Shown: piece by piece, positions 9,302 to 17,965 of the stretch
Position numbering within the stretch: position 1 is the stretch's first letter
Layout: each line of letters begins with the position of its first letter
NCBI GenBank assembly: GCA_027622115.1
Contig: JAQBZS010000002.1
Coordinates: forward strand, 1-32,687
DNA: 32,687 bases
Origin: Planctomycetota bacterium
Lineage (GTDB): Bacteria; Planctomycetota; Planctomycetia; Planctomycetales; Planctomycetaceae
Direction of reading: 5' to 3'
Program-made: the position numbers and the translations under genes
The notes under the pieces: generated by a model
What the model saw: only the letters and a program-made list of their open reading frames with translations
Databases searched by the model: none
Told to the model about the DNA's origin: nothing

Positions 9302-12133
9302 ATGAATCGATTGTTCGTCGTGTCGCTGATGGTCTGCATCCCACAAGACGCACTTGCGGGGCAGCCGTTTGACATCGTGCTCAAGCATGGCCGTGTCGTC
9401 GACGGCACCGGTGCTCCGTGGTACGTCGCCGACATCGGCATTCGGGACGGCAAAATCGCGAGAATCGGCCGCATTGACAGCAAAGCGGGCACAACCAGCA
9501 TTGATGCCACCGGGCTGGTCGTCGCACCGGGATTCATCGACATGATGGGCCAGACCGCCGCCCCGTTGCTGCGAGATCCCAACGCCGCGTTCAACCTGCT
9601 GACTCAGGGCATCACCACGATCAACGCGGGCGAAGGCCATTCACCAGCACCGCTCAGCGACGCGGAAGCGAAGTCCGAAGGCTGGGCGTCGATGGCCGAA
9701 TACTTCCAACTGCTGGACTCGAAGGGACTACCCGTCAACGTGGTGCAAACCGTGGGGCACACGCAGGTGCGGCGCATGGTGCTGGGCGAGATCGATCGAC
9801 GCCCCACGAAGGACGAATTGATCCGCATGCAGGCGTACGTTCGCGAAGCCATGGAAGCGGGTGCCACCGGAGTTTCGACGGCGTTGATCTATCCACCGGC
9901 CGTGTACGCTTCGACGGACGAAATCGCCGCGTTGTGTCGAGTCGCGGGCGAGTACGGTGGTCGGTACTACACCCACATGCGGAATGAAGGCGACCAGTTG
10001 CTCGAAGCCATCGACGAAGCACTGCAAATCGGCGACGAAGCTCGGACTCCGGTACACATCTTCCATCTCAAGGCGGCCGGTCGAGCGAACTGGCCGAAGA
10101 TGGATCAGGCCGTGGCGAAGATTCGCGCGGCTCGCGCTCGCGGGCAACAGGTTACGGCCGACATCTATCCCTACGTCAACAACGGACTCGGCATTTCCGC
10201 AATGGTGCATCCCAGACATTTCGCCAAGGGTCAGGGGGCTTTGCGACGGCAGCTCGGTGACGCGAAGTTGCGAAAACAAATTCGTGACGAAATTCAAAAT
10301 GAACGCGGGTGGGAGAATTGGTTTCGCCACGTCGGGTTTGATTGGGACAAGGTGATCGTCGGCTCGACTCCGCACAAACGTTACGAAAAACTGACGGGCC
10401 AGAGTCTGGCCAACATCGCCCAGGCTTCGAAAGAAGACCCGTGGGACACGTTCTTCAATCTGCTGGAAAGCGGCGCGTTCGTGCAGCCGCAGAGCATGAC
10501 TGAAGCCAACAAGATGCGCTTAATGCGAGAACCGTTTGTGTCGTTCTGCACGGATGTCGGTCCAGACGGCGGGTCGAGAATCGTGTCTCATCCGCGAGGC
10601 TACGGTGCGTTTCCGCGTCTGATTGGCCACTACGTCCACGACCTCGGCGTGATCTCGTTGGAACAAGCGGTGTCTCGCGCGAGCGCCGCGGCAGCGAACG
10701 CCGTGATGGCACATGACCGAGGCCGCGTGGCGGTCGGCTTGGCGGCCGATCTGATCGTGTTCGATTACGAATCCTTCATCGATCGCGCGACATTCGCGGA
10801 ACCCACGAAGCCGGCCCAGGGCATGCGATACGTGGTCGTCAATGGGGAATTGGTGTTCGACGGCAAATTCACCGGCAAGCGGCCCGGTCGAGTCCTTCGC
10901 GGCCCAGGATTTCGTGACGAGCACGCGCCGTGGAACGTCAAGTCCGGCAAGATCGCCCCGGAATTGGCGGTGTTTGACAACATGATGACGCAACTGATGC
11001 GCGAACATCGCATTCCCGGCGCGGCATTGGCCGTGACGGATCACGGTCGATTGGTGGTGGCTCGCGGATACGGTTACGCGGACGTCGCCGCCAAACAGCC
11101 GACGACTCCGCAAAGCCTGTTTCGCATCGCGAGTCTTTCCAAGCCGATCACGTCGGCGGCGATCATGAAGCTGGTCGAGCAGAAGAAGTTGAAACTCGAC
11201 GACCGCGTGTTCGACATCTTGAAGTATGAACCACAGCTGGAAGGCGACGCCAAGGTTGATCCTCGACAGGCGGCGATCACGATTCGGCACCTGTTGCAGC
11301 ATCGCGGCGGTTGGGATCGAGCGAAATCGTTTGACGCCATGTTCAGGTCGGTGCAATTTGCGAAGAGCCTGAATGTGCCGCCACCCGCCAAGCCGGAGCA
11401 TGTGATTCGCAACATGCTGGGTTTGCCGTTGGACTTCGATCCCGGCGAACGATACGCCTATTCAAACTACGGCTATTGCCTGCTGGGGCGCGTCATCGAG
11501 GTGAAGTCGGGACTGTCGTACGAACGCTTCGTCAAGCAGGAAGTGCTCGCGCCGCTGGGGATCAAGGCCATGCGAATCGGTGGGACGCGTTTAGCGGATC
11601 GCCATCATCCGCAGGAGGTGCGGTATTACGACGCCGGTCGAGGCCCGTCGGTCTTTGCCGCAGACTTGGACGAGACCGTCGCGGCACCCTACGGAGCGTG
11701 GTATGTCGAGGCGATGGATTCGCACGGCGGCTGGCTGGCGTCGGCCGAAGATCTCGCTCGTTTCGCGTGCGCCTTCGAGCCCGGCAAGACCGAGATCCTG
11801 TCGGAAGCCGCCGTCAAGGAAACGCACCAGCGACCGCCGGGCCTCGCTGGACATGACAAGGACGGCAAACCAACGGACACGTTTTATTCGCTGGGTTGGA
11901 TGAATCGGGTGCTCAAAAATGGCAAAGTCAACCATTGGCACACGGGCTCACTGCCGGGCACGGCGACAGTCCTGATCCGCCGACACGATCACCGCAACAT
12001 GATCGTCCTATTCAACACTCGGGAAAGCCCCACGGGTGGGCACATGGGTCGCGTGGTCGACCCCCAATTGCACAAAGCTTTGGAATCCGTCCCCGTCTGG
12101 CCAACGAAGACCGATCTGTTTCAGAGGGAGTAG
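9302..12133 (+). CDS. Secreted fusion: D-aminoacylase-like amidohydrolase (N-terminal) plus class C beta-lactamase/DD-peptidase-like serine hydrolase (C-terminal)
   Basis: Signal peptide MNRLFVVSLMVCIPQDALAG; amidohydrolase motifs VVDGTGAPWYVADIGIRDGKIARIG, APGFIDM, YYTHMRNEGD, VHIFHLKAAG; then SLSK (11132-11143), YSN (11459-11467) and HTG (11939-11947). Confidence 0.88.
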   Translation: MNRLFVVSLMVCIPQDALAGQPFDIVLKHGRVVDGTGAPWYVADIGIRDGKIARIGRIDSKAGTTSIDATGLVVAPGFIDMMGQTAAPLLRDPNAAFNLLTQGITTINAGEGHSPAPLSDAEAKSEGWASMAEYFQLLDSKGLPVNVVQTVGHTQVRRMVLGEIDRRPTKDELIRMQAYVREAMEAGATGVSTALIYPPAVYASTDEIAALCRVAGEYGGRYYTHMRNEGDQLLEAIDEALQIGDEARTPVHIFHLKAAGRANWPKMDQAVAKIRAARARGQQVTADIYPYVNNGLGISAMVHPRHFAKGQGALRRQLGDAKLRKQIRDEIQNERGWENWFRHVGFDWDKVIVGSTPHKRYEKLTGQSLANIAQASKEDPWDTFFNLLESGAFVQPQSMTEANKMRLMREPFVSFCTDVGPDGGSRIVSHPRGYGAFPRLIGHYVHDLGVISLEQAVSRASAAAANAVMAHDRGRVAVGLAADLIVFDYESFIDRATFAEPTKPAQGMRYVVVNGELVFDGKFTGKRPGRVLRGPGFRDEHAPWNVKSGKIAPELAVFDNMMTQLMREHRIPGAALAVTDHGRLVVARGYGYADVAAKQPTTPQSLFRIASLSKPITSAAIMKLVEQKKLKLDDRVFDILKYEPQLEGDAKVDPRQAAITIRHLLQHRGGWDRAKSFDAMFRSVQFAKSLNVPPPAKPEHVIRNMLGLPLDFDPGERYAYSNYGYCLLGRVIEVKSGLSYERFVKQEVLAPLGIKAMRIGGTRLADRHHPQEVRYYDAGRGPSVFAADLDETVAAPYGAWYVEAMDSHGGWLASAEDLARFACAFEPGKTEILSEAAVKETHQRPPGLAGHDKDGKPTDTFYSLGWMNRVLKNGKVNHWHTGSLPGTATVLIRRHDHRNMIVLFNTRESPTGGHMGRVVDPQLHKALESVPVWPTKTDLFQRE

Positions 12134-12182
12134 GCATAGGTCGTTCGCTGACTTGCGCGAGCCCAAAGCCACGACGCGCATG

Positions 12183-13010
12183 TCAGGCCGAGGCTGATCT
12201 TGCCAGCCGATCTTGCAGCCACGCGGTGTCTTCATTCGATAACGCTGGATGGCACGCGTCTCGGTAATCGATGTCCTGGTCGTAGCGGGAACGCTGGTAG
12301 ATCGCTTCGATCAGCGGTTGCAACGCCAGCGAAATGTCGGCATCAGGAGCTGCCAGCGGGATCGGGATTTCAGGCAGCGGATGGGAGTAGTGAGCCGGCC
12401 AGACGTCGCACAGTGGCGACAACTCGCGCCGCGCCACCAACAGGCGATACGGGCTGTCCGGCCAATCGTCTTCCATCGGCATGGTTTGGCCGCCCCGTAG
12501 CAAGTCGATTTCCACGAAATTTGCCAGACAACCTTCTAGGTGCGCTTCGCGTTTCCGAACGTACTTCACCCAACCGGGCTGTGGATGGCGTTTGTTGGCG
12601 GGTGACAGGACTTCGATCGTGGTCACCAATCGCCGTTCGGGACGCACTTCGTGGATCTCGACGAACACCTCACGAAACTCGACGGAAATCAGCGCCCGCA
12701 TTTGTACGGGCGTGTTCTCAACACCGGCCTTCGTCTTCGGCGGATCGAGCACGGCGGTCGCGGCTGTGGGGTCGGGCGCTTGAATTCTGGCGGACGTAAT
12801 TGCGACATCGGTCTGGGTTCTTCTTTTCTCGGGAACGTCGTCGGAACGCGTGAGCACAATATAGGCCCGCTCGCCCAAACGCGCGACGTAGCGATCAGGA
12901 AGCGCTCGTGCGAGCGTGCCTTCGACTTCTCCAATCAGCTTTTGGTGGAAGTCTTCCCACAGTCCACAGGATTCGATGTAGGGATCCATTCCGGGAAATG
13001 GTGATGGCAT
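12183..13010 (-). CDS. DUF4058 family protein
   Basis: MPSPFPGMDPYIESCGLWEDFHQKLI...LPDRYVARLGERAYI...ITTIEVLSPANK is characteristic of DUF4058. Confidence 0.88.
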   Translation of the reverse strand: MPSPFPGMDPYIESCGLWEDFHQKLIGEVEGTLARALPDRYVARLGERAYIVLTRSDDVPEKRRTQTDVAITSARIQAPDPTAATAVLDPPKTKAGVENTPVQMRALISVEFREVFVEIHEVRPERRLVTTIEVLSPANKRHPQPGWVKYVRKREAHLEGCLANFVEIDLLRGGQTMPMEDDWPDSPYRLLVARRELSPLCDVWPAHYSHPLPEIPIPLAAPDADISLALQPLIEAIYQRSRYDQDIDYRDACHPALSNEDTAWLQDRLARSASA

Positions 13011-13290
13011 GTGACGTCCTCCGAATCAGTGGCATGTGCCATGGCTGCGTTGTCCAGCCACAGTCACTGGTTTTCAAGGGAGCTGAATTCCAACGGTTCA
13101 TTGTAACACGCCCGTCGAACTGAGCGCTTGCGTGACGCGGATCTCCGTATGAGTCGGATGCAACGTGGATCGGCTCGGCAAACCGGGATTCTCGCGTTCA
13201 CTCGTTCGACGATTGAAGTTCAATTCACGCGGCAACTGCTCGACAATCTGTCGTCGGCCGTTCACGTCAATGCAGAAGGTAGGTCGGCCT

Positions 13291-13347
13291 GAAGTCTGGC
13301 GACTCCAGCTACGGGTGTGTCCTGCGTAGCCGGAGTCGCCAGACTTC
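13291..13347. repeat. Strong inverted repeat (23-bp arms, 11-nt loop)
   Basis: gaagtctggcgactccagctacg (13291-13313) against cgtagccggagtcgccagacttc (13325-13347): 22/23 complementary. Confidence 0.9.
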
Positions 13348-13653
13348 GGGGCGTGTTCCAGGCTACTGATCGGCCTACTGATCGATTCGCCGCAAGGCCG
13401 CGTGTTCTGATACCCCGCGCGCGAATTGACGCGGAATCTGCGGAGTCTGGGGCGAAGAATGGGAAGATGCGCCGCAGCACACCACGGAAATCAAAACTCT
13501 GGTAGGGGACTTGAAAATCGCTCGTCGGCACCGGTCGATAGAACCTTCGCTTTCGGACGAATCCGACCCACGTGAATAGGTCCGCGCGCTACGACCACTT
13601 GTCGGCGATTTCCATCAGCGCGCCATGTTTCTTGACGCGATTTCGAGTTCCCT

Positions 13654-15546
13654 ATGTCACTGATGATGCCGCGACCTCAAGGCCTAAGCCTCGCCGGTTT
13701 TTTTGTGTGTGGTTTGGCCGTGATGGGTCTGTCCCAGGAGCCGACTTCACAACCGCCTCAATCTCCGGTGAAGTCAAGCCCCGCTGCTCCGCCACAGCCG
13801 GCCGAGAAAGCGGTTTCCGTCGTGGAGCAGGCGGTCGACCAAGCGCACGCGACGTGTTTCGAGAATGACCCGTTTCCGTCCGCCAAGAAGTGTGCGATTT
13901 GTCATCCGCAGCATTTCCGAGAATGGTCGGTCTCGCCGCACTCGTATGCCCAGTTGAGCCCCGTGTTCAACGCCATGTCCAACAAGCTCATCAAGCTCAC
14001 GAACGGCACGCTGGGAGACTTTTGCATTCGCTGCCACACGCCTGTCGGCATGGCGCTCGACGAACCGATCAACATGAGCAATCTGGATCGACATCCCACG
14101 TCGCGTGAAGGCGTGACGTGCGTGGTGTGCCATCGCATCAACCAGGCCTGGGGCAAGGGTGCGGGTCGGCTGGCGCTCGTGGCGGGTGGAGTCAATCAGA
14201 TCGTCTATGGACCGATCGGCAGCCGAGTTCTCAATGACGTGATCGCGAAACCCGATGAGTACGGCGTGCTGGTCGGCAACCTCGACAGTCGTGTCAGAGC
14301 GCGGGAAGTCCACGCCAACTCGCAGCGGTTCTTTCATTTGACGACGTCCGCGTCATGCGGGGCGTGCCATGACGTTTTCGCTCCGAATGGATTTCGACTG
14401 GAAGACGCGTTCAGCGAATTCAAGGTGTCGCCGTCGGCTCGCGAATGTGGGCACAACTGCCAGGATTGCCACATGGGTGCCCAACCCGGACAAGCCAAAG
14501 GTTTCACGTTCGGCCCGGCAGCCGTCGTCGGCGGAAAGAAAACCGAATCTCGTAAGCACACGAATCACATGATGCCGGGGCCGGACTACTCGATCATTCA
14601 CCGCGGACTCTATCCACATCACCCGACCGCCATTCGCGAAGAGTCGCACGGCAACAACACGGGCGCGGCCGAATCGGACGGGCTGGCCACGATGCGCGAG
14701 TGGTTGATGTTCGATGATGCCGCCGGGTGGGGCACGGTCGAATTCGAGAAACGAGAGCACGACAACTCGCAGTTTTCTCCACCGTGGGACGATCCCAAAA
14801 TGCGTCGCAAGGCGCGGCTGATTCTTGACGAGCAGAATCAGTTGCTCGCGGAATACACCGGGGCTCGGCTGCAAGTCATGCAGGCGGGATTCGGATTGGG
14901 CGAGATCACCGTGGATCGTGCCGATGCGCGCGAACTGAAGTTCTCGATCCCGGTGTCGAACATCACGACGGGGCACGGAGTCCCGACAGGGTTTGACGCC
15001 GAACGTGTGGTCTTCTTGCGAACAATGGTGTGGGACGGCAACGGTCGACTGGTGTTTCAGTCCGGTGATCTCGATCCCAACGGCGACCTGCGCGACAACC
15101 ATTCCAGGTTTGTGCATAGCGGCAAGATACCGCTCGACCGGCAGTTGTTTTCGCTGCAATCCCGCTTCGTGACGCGAAACGTGCGCGGCGGCGAACGGGA
15201 ACAGATTCTGAATATTCCCTTCTCGCTGGACCCTTTGCCGTACTTCCGACCCGCCACTCGACCATTCACCGTGTTGGGTCGACCAGTGGGTGCGAGAAAG
15301 CATAAACAGAATCTTGAAGTCGGTGGGTGTCGCATCGCGAGGTATCGATTGAGCGGGCCACAACTGACCTGCGGCCCGTACACGGTACGAGCACAACTGA
15401 TTCAAGGCATGGTGCCGGTGAATCTCGTGCATGAGATTTCGGACGTCGGCTTCGACTACGGGCTCAGTGCCAAATGCGTCGCGGATTCGATCGTGGACGG
15501 CCACATGGTGCTACGTGAAATCGTGCGGCGGATCGATGTGAAGTGA
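13654..15546 (+). CDS. Secreted multiheme c-type cytochrome (five CxxCH)
   Basis: CAICH, CIRCH, CVVCH, CGACH and CQDCH motifs; N-terminal hydrophobic signal LAGFFVCGLAVMGLSQ. Confidence 0.88.
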   Translation: MSLMMPRPQGLSLAGFFVCGLAVMGLSQEPTSQPPQSPVKSSPAAPPQPAEKAVSVVEQAVDQAHATCFENDPFPSAKKCAICHPQHFREWSVSPHSYAQLSPVFNAMSNKLIKLTNGTLGDFCIRCHTPVGMALDEPINMSNLDRHPTSREGVTCVVCHRINQAWGKGAGRLALVAGGVNQIVYGPIGSRVLNDVIAKPDEYGVLVGNLDSRVRAREVHANSQRFFHLTTSASCGACHDVFAPNGFRLEDAFSEFKVSPSARECGHNCQDCHMGAQPGQAKGFTFGPAAVVGGKKTESRKHTNHMMPGPDYSIIHRGLYPHHPTAIREESHGNNTGAAESDGLATMREWLMFDDAAGWGTVEFEKREHDNSQFSPPWDDPKMRRKARLILDEQNQLLAEYTGARLQVMQAGFGLGEITVDRADARELKFSIPVSNITTGHGVPTGFDAERVVFLRTMVWDGNGRLVFQSGDLDPNGDLRDNHSRFVHSGKIPLDRQLFSLQSRFVTRNVRGGEREQILNIPFSLDPLPYFRPATRPFTVLGRPVGARKHKQNLEVGGCRIARYRLSGPQLTCGPYTVRAQLIQGMVPVNLVHEISDVGFDYGLSAKCVADSIVDGHMVLREIVRRIDVK

Positions 15547-15605
15547 AGGGATGAATGGTGAAGGGGACCTTGATCGCGGTTTCGCCCAGTCTGCCCAATC
15601 ACATA

Positions 15606-15662
15606 CGTCCCATTTGTCCCATAAGTCGCATTACTCATTGGACTGATGGGACGGATGGGACT
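15606..15662. repeat. Imperfect inverted repeat with an internal GTCCCAT / ATGGGAC reiteration
   Basis: cgtcccatttgtcccataagt (15606-15626) pairs with actgatgggacggatgggact (15642-15662): 17/21 Watson-Crick plus 2 G-T pairs. Confidence 0.8.
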
Positions 15663-15752
15663 GATGTTGATCGAATGGTGGGCCAATTGGTGATCAAGAC
15701 CTGTAGAGGCTCCAGCAAGTAGTCAACCTGTTTTCGCGATTGAGACTTTGCA

Positions 15753-17396
15753 GTGAAAAATCGATTCAACAGCCGATTGGTCATCGCGGCGACGGTAACG
15801 TCACTGATTGCACTCGGTGCCGGAGCACAAGACCCAATTCCCGATGGCTTCAAATCCGTCGCATGCAGCGATGCAGTGCCGTCGGTCGCTCCGGAACAGG
15901 CTTCGCCGCTGATCAATCCCTACGCCGAACGCGTGGAATATCAGCATGACTTGCCGCACGATGAAGAATCGCCCGCTTGGACGCTGACTGAAGCCTTCAT
16001 CGATGCCCTCACGGCTCCGATGCATCCCTTCGCGCATCTGGTCAGCGACGCGTTGAACGAGCAACACTTCGAACCATCGATTCATTTGAATCCGAACGGG
16101 ATCGGCTTGCAGCACATCCCACAACGACCGTCGTTGGTTTTCGAATGGAACGAAGGCTTCGTCGAACCGGGAAGACTCGGGCAAGGCATTGAATTACCGA
16201 CCGGTGCCGTTTGGCGACCGTCGCTATGGGTGTTTGGAACGTATCGCGGCGGCATAAGTTACTTCGACAACCACGCGGGTACGCGTTTCACCGAATGGGC
16301 GAACCGCTTGGACCTTTTCGGACAGCTCAACCTTTCCGGCACCGAGCGGCTGGTGGTCGGCATGCGACCGCTCGATCAAGAGAGCGGCGGGAGTCGACGC
16401 TTCACCGGCTATGACTTTCACGGCGGCGATTCGCTGGGCGGTGCCAACTCGGACGTGCAGTCGCTGTTCTTTGAAGGCGACTTCGGCGAGATCTTTCCAA
16501 ACTTCGATCCTTACGACGAACTCGCTTTGGATTACGGCTTTTCAGTCGGGCGGCAGATCATGTCGTTCCAACAGGGGTTGCTGATCAACGAGGACATGAT
16601 CGATGCCGTCACCGCGACCCGCAACACGCTGTACGGCGGCGGAAATCTCAACCTACGCATGACGGGCGTCTACGCCTGGAACAACATCAACCGCAACAAC
16701 AACGTCGATGATCCCAACGCCAAAATGGTGGGGCTCTTCACCGAAAGCGATTTCGCATCGAGTACCGTGAATGCCGACATTGCCTACGTGAATTCCGAAA
16801 CGAGTCTGGGCAGCCTCTTCGCAGTCGGTCTGAGTGCGATTCAACGGCTCAAGGGATTCCACAACGTCTACAACACGTCGCTGCATGTGCTGTCGTCATT
16901 CCCCACGGATGGCGAGACGACGGCATCCGGTCGAGGAACCTTGTTGTTCGCACAGACATCTTGGGCCCCGCACCACGCGAATGACTCGACGTATCTTGAG
17001 GACTTGGTGTACCTCAACGCGTTCTGGGCCATTGACCAATTCACGTCACCCGCGCGAGGCCCGTTGGCAGGTGGGCCGTTAGGGCAAACCGGAATCCTGT
17101 TTGCGGCACCGGGGCTGGGAAGATTCGGCGCTCCACTCAGCAACCAAGCCAGTGATGCCGCCGGAGCGAGTCTCGGCTATCAGATGTTTTTCGAACAAAG
17201 CCGCCAGCAACTGATCGTGGAATTCGGCGGTCGCAAGGACACCAACGACATCGGCGACGGAGCGATTGGAGCCGGCGTGCGATACCAAAGAGCCATTGGA
17301 CAACACTGGATCTTCATCTTGGATGGCTTCACAACCAAGCGTGAAGGTCGAGGCGTTTCGCCCGGAACGAGAATTGAGTTTCTGGCCAAGTTCTGA
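15753..17396 (+). CDS. Probable outer-membrane beta-barrel protein of unknown specificity
   Basis: Sec signal (RLVIAATVTSLIALGAGAQ), many short alternating amphipathic segments, C-terminal ...GTRIEFLAKF ending in aromatic Phe. Confidence 0.6.
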   Translation: MKNRFNSRLVIAATVTSLIALGAGAQDPIPDGFKSVACSDAVPSVAPEQASPLINPYAERVEYQHDLPHDEESPAWTLTEAFIDALTAPMHPFAHLVSDALNEQHFEPSIHLNPNGIGLQHIPQRPSLVFEWNEGFVEPGRLGQGIELPTGAVWRPSLWVFGTYRGGISYFDNHAGTRFTEWANRLDLFGQLNLSGTERLVVGMRPLDQESGGSRRFTGYDFHGGDSLGGANSDVQSLFFEGDFGEIFPNFDPYDELALDYGFSVGRQIMSFQQGLLINEDMIDAVTATRNTLYGGGNLNLRMTGVYAWNNINRNNNVDDPNAKMVGLFTESDFASSTVNADIAYVNSETSLGSLFAVGLSAIQRLKGFHNVYNTSLHVLSSFPTDGETTASGRGTLLFAQTSWAPHHANDSTYLEDLVYLNAFWAIDQFTSPARGPLAGGPLGQTGILFAAPGLGRFGAPLSNQASDAAGASLGYQMFFEQSRQQLIVEFGGRKDTNDIGDGAIGAGVRYQRAIGQHWIFILDGFTTKREGRGVSPGTRIEFLAKF

Positions 17397-17434
17397 GCCG
17401 CTCGACCGTAGCTTTGAAAGTAGCAAACTCGTCC

Positions 17435-17683
17435 TCAGTGCCGAGGCTGGCGCGGGCGTGCTTCGTTGACCACGATTTGTCGCCCGTCCAGATCCGTCCC
17501 GTTGAGCGCCTCGATCGCAGCTTCCCCACCGTCAATCATTTCCACGAAGCCAAAGCCACGCGACCGTCCGGTCTCCCGATCCGTAACAACTTGAGCGCTG
17601 GTGACATTCCCGTGCGCTCCAAACACCTCTTTCAACGTGTCGTCCGTGGATGACCACGACAGGTTGCCGACGTAGAGATTCAT
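17435..17683 (-). CDS. RNA-binding protein with a single RRM domain
   Basis: MNLYVGNLSW (RNP2) and RSRGFGFVEM (RNP1); short 82-aa bacterial RRM protein. ATG at 17683 preferred over the longer ORF. Confidence 0.92.
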   Translation of the reverse strand: MNLYVGNLSWSSTDDTLKEVFGAHGNVTSAQVVTDRETGRSRGFGFVEMIDGGEAAIEALNGTDLDGRQIVVNEARPRQPRH

Positions 17684-17965
17684 GCCCTCGTCCTCTGATC
17701 GATCTCCAGGAAACTCGCCAAGTTCGCGAATCCTCGCACGGCACGTACATATCAACGGATCCAGATATGTTCAAGCGTGCCGAGACCTGCAAGTGGCTCA
17801 AGCTGAATTCCTCCGAAGTCTTGCGCCGTTGATTGCGGTTTTCGGAACAGCTGAATAGATCACGCGTCCGAAAGTCGGCGTTCGGCCAGCGTTGATGATC
17901 CGAGCCACGGCCTCGGACCTTCTTTTTCTGACGTTTCCGCAGCAGGTTGTGCAGACGCATCACGT

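Noticed and set aside
10520-11401. 293-aa antisense ORF in the amidohydrolase fusion gene
   Set aside because: Opposite strand contains intact catalytic motifs; antisense shadow.
13027-13069. Possible hairpin cagtggcatgtgccatggctg...cagccacagtcactg upstream of DUF4058
   Set aside because: Arms differ in length and need a large bulge; too weak to call without genome-wide copies.
14353-15504. 383-aa antisense ORF in the multiheme cytochrome
   Set aside because: The + strand frame has five CxxCH motifs and a signal peptide; antisense has no support.
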